From positions 1-41,408 of the forward strand of contig JASMKH010000019.1 in NCBI GenBank assembly GCA_030749435.1: 41,408 bases of DNA, given 5' to 3'. This DNA comes from Phycisphaerales bacterium (lineage in GTDB: Bacteria; Planctomycetota; Phycisphaerae; Phycisphaerales; SM1A02). This document shows, one piece after another, positions 7,661 to 14,487 of the stretch (position 1 is its first letter; the number at the start of each line of letters is the position of its first letter). Made by a program: the position numbers and the translations under genes. The notes under the pieces were generated by a model, which worked only from the letters and a program-made list of their open reading frames with translations, was not told where the DNA came from and did not search any database.

Positions 7661-7691
7661 CTCGGTAGGCTCCTCAAAGCGGAGTGCAATC

Positions 7692-8912
7692 ATGAACACG
7701 ACCACCGACACCATCATCTCCCGCCGAGCCGCGGCCATCAAACCCTCATCGACGCTCGCGATCACCGCCCGCGTCCGCGCCATGAAGGCTGAGGGCCACG
7801 ACATCATCGGGTTCGGCGCAGGCGAACCGGACTTCACGACGCCGGACCCTGTCTGCGAGGCTGCCGTCAACGCCATCCGGGCGGGCATGACCCGCTACGT
7901 GCCGGTGCCCGGAATCCCCGAGGCTCGCGCGGCTGTTGCCCAGAAGCTCCGGGCCGAGAACGCGATCGACTGCGAACCGGATCAGATCATTATCTCGAAC
8001 GGCGGAAAATTCAGCCTCTATCTGGCGATTCAGGCCATCATCGACCCCGGAGACGAGGTCATCATGCCGACGCCGGCCTGGGTGTCCTATCAGCCGATGG
8101 TCGAGCTTGCCGGGGGAAACATCGTCGAAGTTCCAACAACCGCCGAGAGCGGCTTTCTCGCGGCGCCTGAGGACTTTGCAGCCGCGATCACGCCGCGTAC
8201 CCGCGCGGTCATCCTGAACAGCCCGAGCAATCCGTGCGGGACGATGTACGACCCTGATGCGATTCGCGCCATCTGCGATGTGCTCTCGAGTCACGATCGC
8301 ATCACACTCATCAGCGACGAGATCTACGAGCGGCTCGTCTATGGGGGCCGCGAGCATCTGTCCCCCGCCTCACTTCCTTCGATGTCCGGCAAGACCATCA
8401 CGATCAATGGGCTGAGCAAGGCATTCGCGGCGACGGGGTGGAGGGTTGGCTATGCGTGCGCCCCTGCGTCGATCGTCAAGGCCATGTCCAAGTTGCAAAG
8501 CCAGATGACCTCGTCAGTCGCCAGCTTCACGCTGCCGGCACTCGTGACTGCGCTCGAGTCGTGCTCCGAGGAAGTCGATCGAATGCGGGGTGCCTTTGAG
8601 CGCCGGGCAGCATTGATGGAGCAGCGGGTGTCGGTGTGGCCAGGTGTCACCTGCCCCCCGCCGATGGGCGCCTTCTACGTGTTCCCCGACGTTTCCTCGG
8701 CGTTCGGGCGGACCTCTGCGGGGGGGCGGACGATCAGCGATGCTGGTTCATTTGCCGAGTCCCTGCTCGAGGAAGCGGGCGTTGCGGTGGTTCCCGGGGA
8801 CGATTTCCTTGGCTGCGGGCCGAACCACGTTCGCCTCTCCTTTGCGCTGGACGAGGCCTCCATCGAGGATGGGTGCAGCCGGACCGGGGACTGGCTGGGC
8901 CGGCTGACCTGA
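7692..8912 (+). CDS. Class I/II PLP-dependent aminotransferase (aspartate aminotransferase-like)
   Basis: 406 aa fold type I aminotransferase, closest by motif to the class Ib aspartate/prephenate aminotransferases. Visible residues are FGAGEPDFTTP, SNGGKFSLYLA, LNSPSNPCGT (N180), SDEIYERLVYGG (D209, Y212), the PLP lysine K243 in NGLSKAFAATGWRVGY, and a C-terminal HVRLSFA with the carboxylate-binding arginine. It transfers amino groups between aspartate (or a related amino acid) and 2-oxoglutarate; exact specificity is open. GGAG (7681-7684) lies 7 nt before ATG 7692, and a TAGGCT hexamer (7666-7671) could be its -10. The frame is open upstream into DNA antisense to prfB, which I reject as coding. 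Confidence 0.92.
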   Translation: MNTTTDTIISRRAAAIKPSSTLAITARVRAMKAEGHDIIGFGAGEPDFTTPDPVCEAAVNAIRAGMTRYVPVPGIPEARAAVAQKLRAENAIDCEPDQIIISNGGKFSLYLAIQAIIDPGDEVIMPTPAWVSYQPMVELAGGNIVEVPTTAESGFLAAPEDFAAAITPRTRAVILNSPSNPCGTMYDPDAIRAICDVLSSHDRITLISDEIYERLVYGGREHLSPASLPSMSGKTITINGLSKAFAATGWRVGYACAPASIVKAMSKLQSQMTSSVASFTLPALVTALESCSEEVDRMRGAFERRAALMEQRVSVWPGVTCPPPMGAFYVFPDVSSAFGRTSAGGRTISDAGSFAESLLEEAGVAVVPGDDFLGCGPNHVRLSFALDEASIEDGCSRTGDWLGRLT

Positions 8913-8981
8913 AAATGCCGATTCTGGGGTGCTTATCGGCCCCTACGGGGGCACCAGGTGGCATCGGAGCGTGGGTCCCTG

Positions 8982-9018
8982 TAGACTGCTCGATTCTCCG
9001 AAGGTGAGGTGCCTTCGG
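8982..9018 (+). promoter_or_regulatory. rpsO leader: candidate -10 and perfect 7-bp hairpin
   Basis: TAGACT (8982-8987) is a plausible -10. A transcript starting about 7 nt later would open with the hairpin CCGAAGG (8998-9004), loop TGAGGTG, CCTTCGG (9012-9018), ending 21 nt before the rpsO ATG. S15 commonly represses its own mRNA through leader structures that mimic its rRNA site, so this is a candidate S15 site. A further GC-rich hairpin (CCCC TAC GGGG, about 8938-8950) lies upstream. Confidence 0.45.
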
Positions 9019-9039
9019 ACGTTTTGAACAGGACCATCC

Positions 9040-9309
9040 ATGGCCCTTACGCTCAATCAGAAGACAGAGATCATCGGCGAGTATCGCCGCGATGATGCTG
9101 ACACCGGTTCCCCGGAAGTGCAGGTGGCACTGCTGACCTCCCGTATTCAGGAGATCAACGACCACCTGCTGTCGAACAAGAAGGATCACGCCGCTCGACT
9201 CGGCCTGGTCAAGCTTGTCGGCAAGCGGAACCGTTTGCTTCAGTACTTGTCGCGGACCAACCCCGCTGCCTATCGCGAGCTCATCAAGCGGCTCGGTCTT
9301 CGCAAGTAG
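9040..9309 (+). CDS. rpsO: 30S ribosomal protein S15
   Basis: 89 aa, the standard S15 length. Conserved segments are DTGSPEVQVALLTSRI, INDHLLSNKKDHAARLGLVKLVGKRNRLLQYL and YRELIKRLGLRK. S15 binds the 16S rRNA central domain. AGGA (9030-9033) is a weak ribosome binding site 6 nt before the ATG. It is followed by pnp, the classical rpsO-pnp order, with a 169-nt structured spacer. Confidence 0.97.
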   Translation: MALTLNQKTEIIGEYRRDDADTGSPEVQVALLTSRIQEINDHLLSNKKDHAARLGLVKLVGKRNRLLQYLSRTNPAAYRELIKRLGLRK

Positions 9310-9347
9310 GGGAGCAATCCCCGCAGGACGGGTCCGGTGCCTCCAAG

Positions 9348-9411
9348 CAGGTGGCAGTGGACAGGCGCCAGTCGTGAACTGACCCCTGTCTTCTGCCTTC
9401 TGGGACTGGCG
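9348..9411 (+). ncRNA. Structured rpsO-pnp spacer: long hairpin with competing pseudoknot helix
   Basis: CAG, GGCAG and GACAG (within 9348-9364) pair with CTGTC, CTGCC and CTG (within 9386-9402). This gives a 17-position stem of three helices separated by 2x2 internal loops with G-U possibilities. CGCCAGTC in its loop (9366-9373) is perfectly complementary to GACTGGCG just 3' of the stem (9404-9411). The second helix must either replace the lower stem or form a pseudoknot with only the upper stem. In enterobacteria a hairpin at this place is cut by RNase III and then controls pnp decay; the same role is inferred here. Confidence 0.6.
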
Positions 9412-9478
9412 GGATCTGGATCCCAAACAAGTGATGACATGCGCCGAAGATGCGCGGTCGCCACAGGAGTATTCAGAT

Positions 9479-11707
9479 ATGGCAAATGCCACAGTTCATG
9501 CCGTTGAACGAGAGATCGGCGGCCGGACCCTTCGAATGGAGACGGGCCGGATCGCAAAGCTCGCTGACGGCTGCGTCATGGTCAGTCACGGTGACTCGGT
9601 CGTCATGTGTACGGCCGTGCGGGCCAACCCGCGTCCCGGCCTCGACTTCTTCCCGATGCAGTGCGATTACCGCGAGCGGTTGAGTGCTGGCGGCAGTTTC
9701 CCGGGAGGGTTCCGTAAGCGAGAGGGCGCACCCAACGAGAAGGAAATCCTCACGATGCGGATGATCGACCGACCGATCCGTCCGCTCTTTCCCGACGGCT
9801 TCATTGATGAGATTCAGATTCAGTGCTGGACGATGAGCCACGATGGTCAGAACGACACCGACGTGCTCGCCTGTGCTGGCGGTTCCGCCGCGTTGATGAT
9901 GACCGACGCCCCCTTCCAGGGCCCGGTGGCGACTGTTCGAGTCGGCCGCATCATGACTGACGACGGCGAGCAGTTCGTCATCAATCCGACCCACGCCCAG
10001 ATGGAGTATTCCGATCTGGACATGGTCCTCTCGGGCCACTGCGACGGCATCAACATGATTGAAGTCGGCGCGGCCGAGGTTCCCGAAGAAGCCATCCTTG
10101 CTGCCATCGAGTTCGGCTACGAGCACGGCTGCAAGCCGATTATCGAGATGCAGAACGAGCTTCGTGAGAAGGTCGGTGCCCCCGAGGTTCGGATGGGAAC
10201 GCTGGCGCTTCCCGCGGAGGACATTTCAGAACTGGTCAACAGCGTCGCTGGCGAAGAGATGCTGAACTGCCGACGTATTGGCGGCAAGGCCGAGCGCCAT
10301 GCAGCGATCGATGCGCTTCGAGACAAGGTGCTTGAGTCGCACTTCAAACTCCCGGAGGGCGGTACCTACCAGGAGTACCAGACGGCGGAGTCGCGTTTGC
10401 GTCAGGCCCGCGAAGCATTCCGTACGCTGGAGAAGAAGACCACCCGCAAGTTGATCGTGGACGAGAGCACCCGTGCCGATGGCCGTTCGTTCACGCAGAT
10501 TCGCGACCTCGACATCGAGGCCGGGATCTTCCCCCGAACGCACGGCTCGGCCCTGTTCCAGCGGGGTGAGACGCAGGGGCTTCTGACATGCGTGCTTGGC
10601 ACCGGCCGCGACGAGCAGATCGTTGACGGACTCATGCCCGAGTACGCCAAGAAGTTCTATCTGCACTACAACTTCCCGCCGTTCTGCGTCGGCGAAGCCC
10701 GCCGCATCATGGGACCTGGTCGTCGAGAGATCGGACATGGTGCCCTTGCGGAGCGATCGCTTCTGGCGATTCTTCCCGACGTCGACGACTTCCCCTACAC
10801 GGTCCGCCTCGTCAGCGATATCACTGAGTCGAACGGCTCGTCATCGATGGCGTCGGTTTGCGGCGGGTGCATGGCGATGATGGACGCGGGTGTGCCGATC
10901 AAGGCCACGTGCGCGGGAATCTCCGTCGGACGCTTCAGCAATGAGGACGGCAAGGTCATTCGTGTGACCGACATCCTCGGCGAAGAGGACTTCTTCGGCG
11001 ACATGGACTTCAAGGTCTGTGGTACCCGCAACGGCATCACGGGCATCCAGCTCGATCTCAAGGCTCGCGGCCTCTGGTTCGACGAGATCAAGGAGACCTT
11101 TGAGCAGGCCCGCGTCGGCCGCATCGAGATCATTGAGCAGATGGAAGCATGTCTGCCCGAGCCACGTGCTGAACTCAGCTCATATGCACCTCGCATCATT
11201 CAGGTCATGATCGACCCGGAAAAGATCGGCAAGCTGATCGGACCTGGCGGCAAGATGATCCGCGGCATTCAGGAGCGGACGGGCGCGACGGTCGACGTCG
11301 ACGATGACGGCACCGTCACGATCGCTTCCACAGACGGCAAGGCCGGCGATGCCGCCAAGGCCGAGGTCGAGGCGCTTGGCGCCGAGATCAAGGTCGGCAC
11401 GGTCTACGAAGGCACGGTCGTCTCGACCAAGGACTTCGGGGCATTCATCGAACTCGTGCCCGGAACGGACGGCATGTGCCACATCTCTGAACTCGACAAC
11501 GGGTTTGTCAAGAGCGTGTCCGATGTCGTCTCGATTGGCGACAAGATCAAGGTCAAGGTCATCAACGTCGACAACACCGGTCGCATCAAACTCTCACGCA
11601 AGGCGCTTCTTGAGCCGGCCGAGGGCGACTCGGATGACAAGGGTGATGGCGGAGGCCGTCGTCGCCGTGGAAAGAGGAATGAGGACGCCGTGGAAACGGC
11701 ATCCTGA
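9479..11707 (+). CDS. pnp: Polynucleotide phosphorylase
   Basis: 742 aa 3'-5' phosphorolytic exoribonuclease. Two RNase PH domains (about 1-230 and 310-560) flank an all-alpha linker. A KH domain follows (PEKIGKLIGPGGKMIRGIQERTG, about 570-620), then an S1 domain (GTVYEGTVVSTKDFGAFIEL, from about 638), then a charged Arg/Gly/Asp-rich tail. The second core keeps the phosphate-site SNGSSSMAS and the acidic pair in DILGEEDFFGDMDF. The start is ATG 9479: ACAGGAG (9463-9469) lies 9 nt upstream. The frame opens earlier at 9431 but lacks family homology there. pnp often autoregulates through the leader hairpin described at 9348-9411. Confidence 0.97.
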   Translation: MANATVHAVEREIGGRTLRMETGRIAKLADGCVMVSHGDSVVMCTAVRANPRPGLDFFPMQCDYRERLSAGGSFPGGFRKREGAPNEKEILTMRMIDRPIRPLFPDGFIDEIQIQCWTMSHDGQNDTDVLACAGGSAALMMTDAPFQGPVATVRVGRIMTDDGEQFVINPTHAQMEYSDLDMVLSGHCDGINMIEVGAAEVPEEAILAAIEFGYEHGCKPIIEMQNELREKVGAPEVRMGTLALPAEDISELVNSVAGEEMLNCRRIGGKAERHAAIDALRDKVLESHFKLPEGGTYQEYQTAESRLRQAREAFRTLEKKTTRKLIVDESTRADGRSFTQIRDLDIEAGIFPRTHGSALFQRGETQGLLTCVLGTGRDEQIVDGLMPEYAKKFYLHYNFPPFCVGEARRIMGPGRREIGHGALAERSLLAILPDVDDFPYTVRLVSDITESNGSSSMASVCGGCMAMMDAGVPIKATCAGISVGRFSNEDGKVIRVTDILGEEDFFGDMDFKVCGTRNGITGIQLDLKARGLWFDEIKETFEQARVGRIEIIEQMEACLPEPRAELSSYAPRIIQVMIDPEKIGKLIGPGGKMIRGIQERTGATVDVDDDGTVTIASTDGKAGDAAKAEVEALGAEIKVGTVYEGTVVSTKDFGAFIELVPGTDGMCHISELDNGFVKSVSDVVSIGDKIKVKVINVDNTGRIKLSRKALLEPAEGDSDDKGDGGGRRRRGKRNEDAVETAS

Positions 11708-11716
11708 GCGAGCGTC

Positions 11717-12544
11717 GTGCAGGACGCTTTCTGGTTTCTGATCGGTGCCGGCGCAACCGTGGTTGCGCTGGCACCGATCGTTTTTGTGCTGCGTCGGAGT
11801 GCCGATCGCCGAGCTCGCAACGCCGAGGGCGAAGCGAGGCACAGCCAGCGGCTTGCGGAGCTCGGGGCCATGACGGGTGGGTTGGCGCACGAGATCAAGA
11901 ACCCACTCTCGACGGTTGGCCTCAATGCCCAGTTGCTGATCGAAGACCTTCAGCAGGCTCAACTGGACCCTGCGGAGCGTGAGCGACTGGTGCGTCGAGT
12001 GGAATCGCTTCGCCGCGAGGTGGACCGACTTGCTGGGATTCTCACGGACTTCCTTCAGTTCGCCGGGCGGGTCAAACTGGCTCCGGAGCGGCGTGACTTG
12101 CGAGCGATCATTGAGGAACTCGGGGACTTCTACCATCCACAGTGCGATCAGTCGGAGGTGATTCTCCGGATGCAGTTGCCCGAGCATCCACTGGTCGTCT
12201 CCGTGGACGAAGGTCTCTTCAAGCAGGCGATGCTCAACCTCATGATCAACGCGGTGCAGGCGATGTCAGCGGACAGGGGCCGGGAGGGGCCCGCGGAGTT
12301 GCTGATCGGAGCGGGCAGCGACGGCGATCACGCCGTGGTGTCGGTGACCGATACGGGGCCGGGGATCGAACCCGATCGCCTGGAAGAAATCTTCCACCCG
12401 TACGTATCCGATCGAGCTGGAGGGACCGGACTGGGGCTCCCGACCACGCGCCGAATCATCGAAGAGCACGGCGGTCGATTGGAGGTTGAGTCTGAAGTCG
12501 GTCGCGGAACGTGCTTCCGCATTGAGTTGCCGACGGCCTCCTAA
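11717..12544 (+). CDS. Membrane-anchored sensor histidine kinase
   Basis: 275 aa. One N-terminal transmembrane segment (about residues 5-25) is followed by a short basic linker, a HisKA domain with H58 in GLAHEIKNPLSTV, and an HATPase domain: N box FKQAMLNLMINAVQAM, G1 VTDTGPGIEP, G2 GGTGLGLPTTRRIIEEHGG. There is no recognisable sensor domain; with so little outside the membrane it may sense the membrane itself or a partner. The GTG at 11717 begins 9 bases after the pnp stop and lacks a clear Shine-Dalgarno. It runs tail to tail with an ANTAR response regulator, sharing 4 bases at the stops, and the two may be cognate. Confidence 0.88.
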   Translation: MQDAFWFLIGAGATVVALAPIVFVLRRSADRRARNAEGEARHSQRLAELGAMTGGLAHEIKNPLSTVGLNAQLLIEDLQQAQLDPAERERLVRRVESLRREVDRLAGILTDFLQFAGRVKLAPERRDLRAIIEELGDFYHPQCDQSEVILRMQLPEHPLVVSVDEGLFKQAMLNLMINAVQAMSADRGREGPAELLIGAGSDGDHAVVSVTDTGPGIEPDRLEEIFHPYVSDRAGGTGLGLPTTRRIIEEHGGRLEVESEVGRGTCFRIELPTAS

Positions 12545-13191
12545 TCCCCGAGCAGGCTCTCGCTCTCAAGCACGGACTGCGCGACTTCAACGAGTGGTCG
12601 CCGGCCATTGCGGGCTTGCTTCTGCAGCATTCGCATGGCTTCGGGCTCTTCGACGCCTTTCCGCTTGACGATGATCCACTTGGCTTGCTCGATGATCTTG
12701 CGATGCTCGAGCTTGGTATTCAGTGTGCCGACCTGATCGGACAGTTCAGATTGCTGCGTGAATCGAGACCAGGACACTTCCAGCCCAACGCGGAGTTGAT
12801 CCCGTGTCACCGGCTTGAGCAGATAACCGAAGACACCGATCCGGTTGCCGCTGTTGACGTACTCCGGGTCGGAATAGGCTGAGACCATGACGATCGGGAT
12901 GCCCAACTCGTTATAGATCGTCTCCGCGGCTGCGAGCCCATCGAGGCCTGGCATTCGAATGTCGAGGATTGCCAGGTCGGGGTGTTCGGCGCGGCACAAC
13001 TCAATGGCCTTCTCGCCATTGCTCGCCGGTCCGATGACTTCGTAACCAAGATCCTTCAGACCGGCGACGAGACCGGCCGCGACCAGATGTTCGTCGTCAG
13101 CAACCAGGATCCTTCGGGGGTGTTGCTGAATCGTGTGAGATTCACCGCTGTGGTCGTTGGTCGTCATCGGGGACGAAGTCCTCATTCCCAT
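12541..13191 (-). CDS. Response regulator with ANTAR RNA-binding output domain
   Basis: 216 aa. The receiver has DDE (residues 32-34), the phospho-acceptor D77 in AILDIRMPG, the VSAYSD switch and K126 in LLKP. A coiled-coil-like linker leads to a C-terminal three-helix ANTAR domain (KLEHRKIIEQAKWIIVKRKGVEEPEAMRMLQKQA, then VEVAQSVL). ANTAR proteins bind paired RNA hairpins and prevent transcription termination. The start may be ATG 13191 or 13167; neither has a strong ribosome binding site. It lies 99 bases downstream of the topoisomerase VI A gene in the same direction, and its TAG overlaps the kinase stop. Its RNA targets are unknown. Confidence 0.9.
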   Translation of the reverse strand: MGMRTSSPMTTNDHSGESHTIQQHPRRILVADDEHLVAAGLVAGLKDLGYEVIGPASNGEKAIELCRAEHPDLAILDIRMPGLDGLAAAETIYNELGIPIVMVSAYSDPEYVNSGNRIGVFGYLLKPVTRDQLRVGLEVSWSRFTQQSELSDQVGTLNTKLEHRKIIEQAKWIIVKRKGVEEPEAMRMLQKQARNGRRPLVEVAQSVLESESLLGD

Positions 13192-13290
13192 TGGTGGCAG
13201 CCGTAGCCACGTGGGCTGATTGTACTGAGGCGGCCGTGGGGGGTCGAGTGCCGGGCGGCCAACTGCTCCTGATGAGGCGAAAGGGCCTTG

Positions 13291-14487
13291 TCAGTCCAGA
13301 AAGTCCTTCGCCTTGAGCCTGGCCGGGACGTACTCCTCGGTGACGTAGGAGATGTCCTTGGTGATGAGCGACTCGACTTCCATCTTGAAACCATTGGCGA
13401 GCAGCTTCTTGATTTCCCTTTGCCATGGGCGTTTGTCTTTGAACCATGGATAGTCGGCGATCTGGCGGGCGCGGGTGATGTCGCGCTCATTGAGCGCGAT
13501 GCGGACATCGGGGGAGAGGTCGCAGCGGTCGTAGTCCATGGCCCGAATGCCCATGAACTTCGCATCTGGAATCGCCATGCGTTCACTCTCGAAAGCGAGA
13601 TTGATCGAGCCCTGCTTGATGACACTGTAGATGTAATGCCCCCAGGGATCACAGTCGAGCAGGCAGTAGATGGGCAGCCCGAGTTCCTTGTTGAGGCGGT
13701 GCAGGAGTCGCCGAACCCCCCGCGGCGGTTGGCCCGAGCCTTCGGTCAGGATGCAGTTGTGCGTTTCCCAGAATCGATCCTCGTTGAAGCGGCTCCAGAC
13801 GGTGTCCTTCTCGACGTGCAGTACGAACTTCGCGTCGCACTTCTTGAACTGGATGACGCTCGGCTCGCAGATGCTCGGAATCGCGTAGCCGCCGGTTCCC
13901 ATGCGGCGGCAGTCGATCTCGTCGCCGTTGTCCTCAATGGTGATGTTGCCGACCATAGTGCCGCGCTTCTTGGCGAAGACATGCAGTTCCTCACGCAGGC
14001 CGCCGAGTGAGACTTCAAGGTCTTCAAGCACCGTGTCGGATTCGCCCTGGTCGTTGAACGTCTTCTCCTTCGTTCCCTCGATCGTATGAAGCGACATGTA
14101 GTACATGCCACGAAGGCTGAGTGTCTTCTCGGCCCTGATGAGTTCGCGGCTCCCCTTGGCCAGCAGCAGCGTCTGCATGAACTTGCGGGCCTGACCAACG
14201 TTGAAGAGACTGCGAGTCTGGGTCGAGTCGCCCATCTCGAGGATGCGCTTCCGCTTGTTCCACTTCATGTTGGTGACAGTGCGAAGCGGGATCTCGACGT
14301 TCGGTTCCCGCCCCTTGAGCCCGTCGCGTGCTACGCCGTCTGCAAGGAGTTCAATGGCGCGATTCGTCGCCTTGTCGCGCTCCTTGCTGACGGCACCAGC
14401 CTTACGAGCTGTCTTCTTCGCGGTCTTCTTCGTTGTCTTTCTGGCAGTCGACTTCTTTCGGGGAGCTGCTTTCTTTCGTGGAGGCAT
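13291..14487 (-). CDS. top6A: DNA topoisomerase VI subunit A (Spo11-like)
   Basis: 398 aa DNA-cleaving subunit of the type IIB topoisomerase. A ~30-residue N-terminal Lys/Arg/Ala-rich tail resembles histone H1 tails. Next comes the winged-helix (5Y-CAP) domain with the catalytic tyrosine in SLRGMYYMSLHT (Y130, adjacent Y129). The Toprim domain follows, with E226 in VLHVEKDTVW and the metal-binding DxD in LLDCDPWGHYIYSVIKQGS (D278, D280). All residues needed for double-strand cleavage are present. Translation is coupled to the B subunit: its stop and this ATG share one base (TGATG at 14489-14485). Topoisomerase VI is general in Archaea and plants and sporadic in Bacteria, so horizontal origin is likely; this is inference. 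Confidence 0.95.
   Translation of the reverse strand: MPPRKKAAPRKKSTARKTTKKTAKKTARKAGAVSKERDKATNRAIELLADGVARDGLKGREPNVEIPLRTVTNMKWNKRKRILEMGDSTQTRSLFNVGQARKFMQTLLLAKGSRELIRAEKTLSLRGMYYMSLHTIEGTKEKTFNDQGESDTVLEDLEVSLGGLREELHVFAKKRGTMVGNITIEDNGDEIDCRRMGTGGYAIPSICEPSVIQFKKCDAKFVLHVEKDTVWSRFNEDRFWETHNCILTEGSGQPPRGVRRLLHRLNKELGLPIYCLLDCDPWGHYIYSVIKQGSINLAFESERMAIPDAKFMGIRAMDYDRCDLSPDVRIALNERDITRARQIADYPWFKDKRPWQREIKKLLANGFKMEVESLITKDISYVTEEYVPARLKAKDFLD

Noticed and set aside
7110-7691. N-terminal extension of the aminotransferase
   Set aside because: It would overlap prfB on the other strand, and the added residues match nothing in the family. The ATG at 7692 has a correctly placed GGAG.
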